DNA from: UBA822 sp036336795
Lineage (GTDB): Bacteria; Gemmatimonadota; Gemmatimonadetes; Longimicrobiales; Gaopeijiaceae
DNA length: 64,000 bases
NCBI GenBank assembly: GCA_036336795.1
Contig: JAYZFL010000006.1
Coordinates: forward strand, 1 to 64,000
Direction of reading: 5' to 3'
A model generated the notes under the pieces. It saw only the letters and a list, made by a program, of their open reading frames with translations, was not told where the DNA came from and did not search any database. Positions 62,790-64,000 of this stretch are shown in pieces. The first letter of the stretch is position 1, and each line of letters starts with the position of its first letter. The translations under genes and the position numbers were made by a program.

Positions 62790-63947
62790 TTGGAAACCGG
62801 ATCATTGGCTCGAATTCTCCATCGCGAACTGGCATACCTTCTTCTTGAGGATGGTCGCCACTTCGACGGCTTTCAGTTCGGCGCCCCGGGGCCCTCCCTG
62901 GGAGAGGTCGTGTTCAATACCTCCATGACGGGCTATCAAGAGATCCTGACAGACCCTTCTTACGCTGGACAGCATGTGTTGATGACCTATCCACTCATCG
63001 GAAACTATGGTGTAAATAACGACGACCGAGAGTCTGAGGTTCCACAACCGGCGGGATTCATCATCAGAGAGGCTCCCCCACAGCATTCGTCCTGGCGAGC
63101 CACCGACTCTCTTGAAGAATACCTGATCCAGCATGATATCGTTGGCATCTCCGGTGTAGATACAAGGGCACTAACCCGTCACATTCGGTCGAAGGGCGCC
63201 ATGCGGGGGGCGATCGCACCTAGGGAAGTGAACCCCACCCCCTTGCTGGAACGGGTGCTGGCCCATCCTCGCATGGAAGGTTTGGATCTGGCATGTGGAG
63301 TTTCTACCGATCGTCGCTACGAAGTGAGCGCCCTCGGCGAGGAGCGTTTTCACGTCCTTGCCTATGATTTCGGTATGAAAGCTCATTCCCCTCGTCTTTT
63401 GGCTGAGCGAGGGTGCCGTGTCACCGTCATACCGGCTGAGACGCCAACGGCGGACGTTCTTGCGGAGCGACCTGACGGACTGTTCGTCTCCAACGGCCCG
63501 GGTGATCCTGCCGCAGTCGAAAAAGCTGAAGGTGCCATACTCAGTCTTTCCGAGATCGGTACACCGGTATTCGGTATTTGCTTGGGCCATCAGTTGATTG
63601 CCCGAGCGTTCGGAGCGGAAACATATAAACTTCCGTTTGGGCATCACGGGGGTAATCACCCGGTTCGAAACCTGGATCAGGATACGGTGGAAATCACTTC
63701 GCAGAACCACGGCTTCGCCGTGAGAGCTGGAGACGATAACGGAATTACGGGGGCCCCGTCATTGAGGCTCACCCACGTAAATCTTTACGACGGAACCGTT
63801 GAGGGCATTGCCCATCGCGAGCGCCCAGTATTTGCCGTACAGTATCATCCCGAAGCAGCGCCGGGTCCACACGACAGTCGGTACCTATTCGATCAATTCA
63901 TCAAGCTACTTGAAGGCGGGCATCTCGTAGGTTCAACAGTCACTTGA
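62790..63947 (+). CDS. carA: Carbamoyl-phosphate synthase small subunit
   Basis: 385 residues. Glutamine amidotransferase supplying ammonia for carbamoyl phosphate. The N-terminal domain has FNTSMTGYQEILTDPSYAGQ; the amidotransferase domain has the nucleophile in VFGICLGHQLIA (about residue 264) and the His-Glu pair in VQYHPEAAPGPHDS. Start TTG 62790 is uncertain; TTG 62805 is the alternative. The large subunit gene carB would be expected downstream, beyond the window. Confidence 0.95.
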   Translation: METGSLARILHRELAYLLLEDGRHFDGFQFGAPGPSLGEVVFNTSMTGYQEILTDPSYAGQHVLMTYPLIGNYGVNNDDRESEVPQPAGFIIREAPPQHSSWRATDSLEEYLIQHDIVGISGVDTRALTRHIRSKGAMRGAIAPREVNPTPLLERVLAHPRMEGLDLACGVSTDRRYEVSALGEERFHVLAYDFGMKAHSPRLLAERGCRVTVIPAETPTADVLAERPDGLFVSNGPGDPAAVEKAEGAILSLSEIGTPVFGICLGHQLIARAFGAETYKLPFGHHGGNHPVRNLDQDTVEITSQNHGFAVRAGDDNGITGAPSLRLTHVNLYDGTVEGIAHRERPVFAVQYHPEAAPGPHDSRYLFDQFIKLLEGGHLVGSTVT

Positions 63948-64000
63948 CGTTCCAGGCTCGACAACGTTACCGTGCCTCCCGCGCTGTGCCTGTGCAACCT

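Noticed and set aside
1..64000. Mobile elements, CRISPR arrays, prophage, toxin-antitoxin pairs
   Set aside because: No transposase or integrase, no regularly spaced repeats and no phage structural gene were seen; gene content is chromosomal and syntenic.

Overview
The window is one contiguous stretch of bacterial chromosome of moderate GC content. It is densely coded on both strands, and I saw no insertion sequence, prophage, CRISPR array or rRNA operon. Most genes are housekeeping enzymes. The accessory flavour comes from large secreted proteins: an amidohydrolase fused to TolB-like beta-propeller repeats, a 1058-residue BNR/VPS10-like propeller protein, a CocE hydrolase, an M55 peptidase, paired M16 peptidases and a TonB-plug outer-membrane protein. 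Together with the order yicC-gmk-rpoZ-coaBC, this suggests Gemmatimonadota or a related aerobic heterotroph. That placement is an inference from gene content; no rRNA gene is present to confirm it.

Layout. 1-2.5 kb: a fatty-acid or aromatic acyl-CoA operon on the minus strand (TetR regulator, enoyl-CoA hydratase, thiolase cut by the left edge). 3-6 kb: NfeD protease, FloA flotillin and a membrane-anchored unknown. 6-13 kb: aconitase, an unknown, tRNA-Leu(CAA), citrate synthase, a metallo-beta-lactamase-fold hydrolase and a free-standing formyl-THF hydrolase-like protein. 13-18.6 kb: error-prone polymerase DnaE2, a nitrilase-family amidase, RecX and a small DUF6504-like protein. 19-30 kb: amidohydrolase, purine permease, glutamate-synthase-like flavoprotein, Tat-exported aldo/keto reductase, beta-lactamase-like serine hydrolase and CocE hydrolase. 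30-34.4 kb: ImuB and a ferric-iron ABC transporter behind a Fur-like box. 34.5-40 kb: isocitrate dehydrogenase, leucyl aminopeptidase, TonB-plug protein and M55 peptidase. 40-51.4 kb: a tightly packed plus-strand run of twelve genes (yicC, gmk, rpoZ, coaBC, udg, dnaB, ispD, tsaC, ywlE-like, aroE and two M16 peptidases). 51.4-64 kb: the propeller protein, gap-pgk-tpiA-secG, pyruvate dehydrogenase E1-beta, E2, lipB, an RNase HI-like protein and carA.

The main discovery candidate is a tandem operator, ACCGAA-N5-ACCGAA with an 11-bp period and consensus RCCGAAWAWAAACCGAA (one half-site degenerate at dnaE2). It lies 22-29 nt upstream of the start codons of exactly three transcription units: dnaE2, DUF6504-recX and imuB. 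These are the translesion-mutagenesis and RecA-modulation genes of the window, although they are spread over 18 kb and interrupted by unrelated genes. The motif resembles in geometry the direct-repeat LexA box of Alphaproteobacteria (GTTC-N7-GTTC, also an 11-bp period). The simplest reading is an SOS-type mutagenesis regulon with a lineage-specific operator, a split ImuB/DnaE2 mutasome, no ImuA in the window, and a small DUF6504-like protein as a possible extra component.
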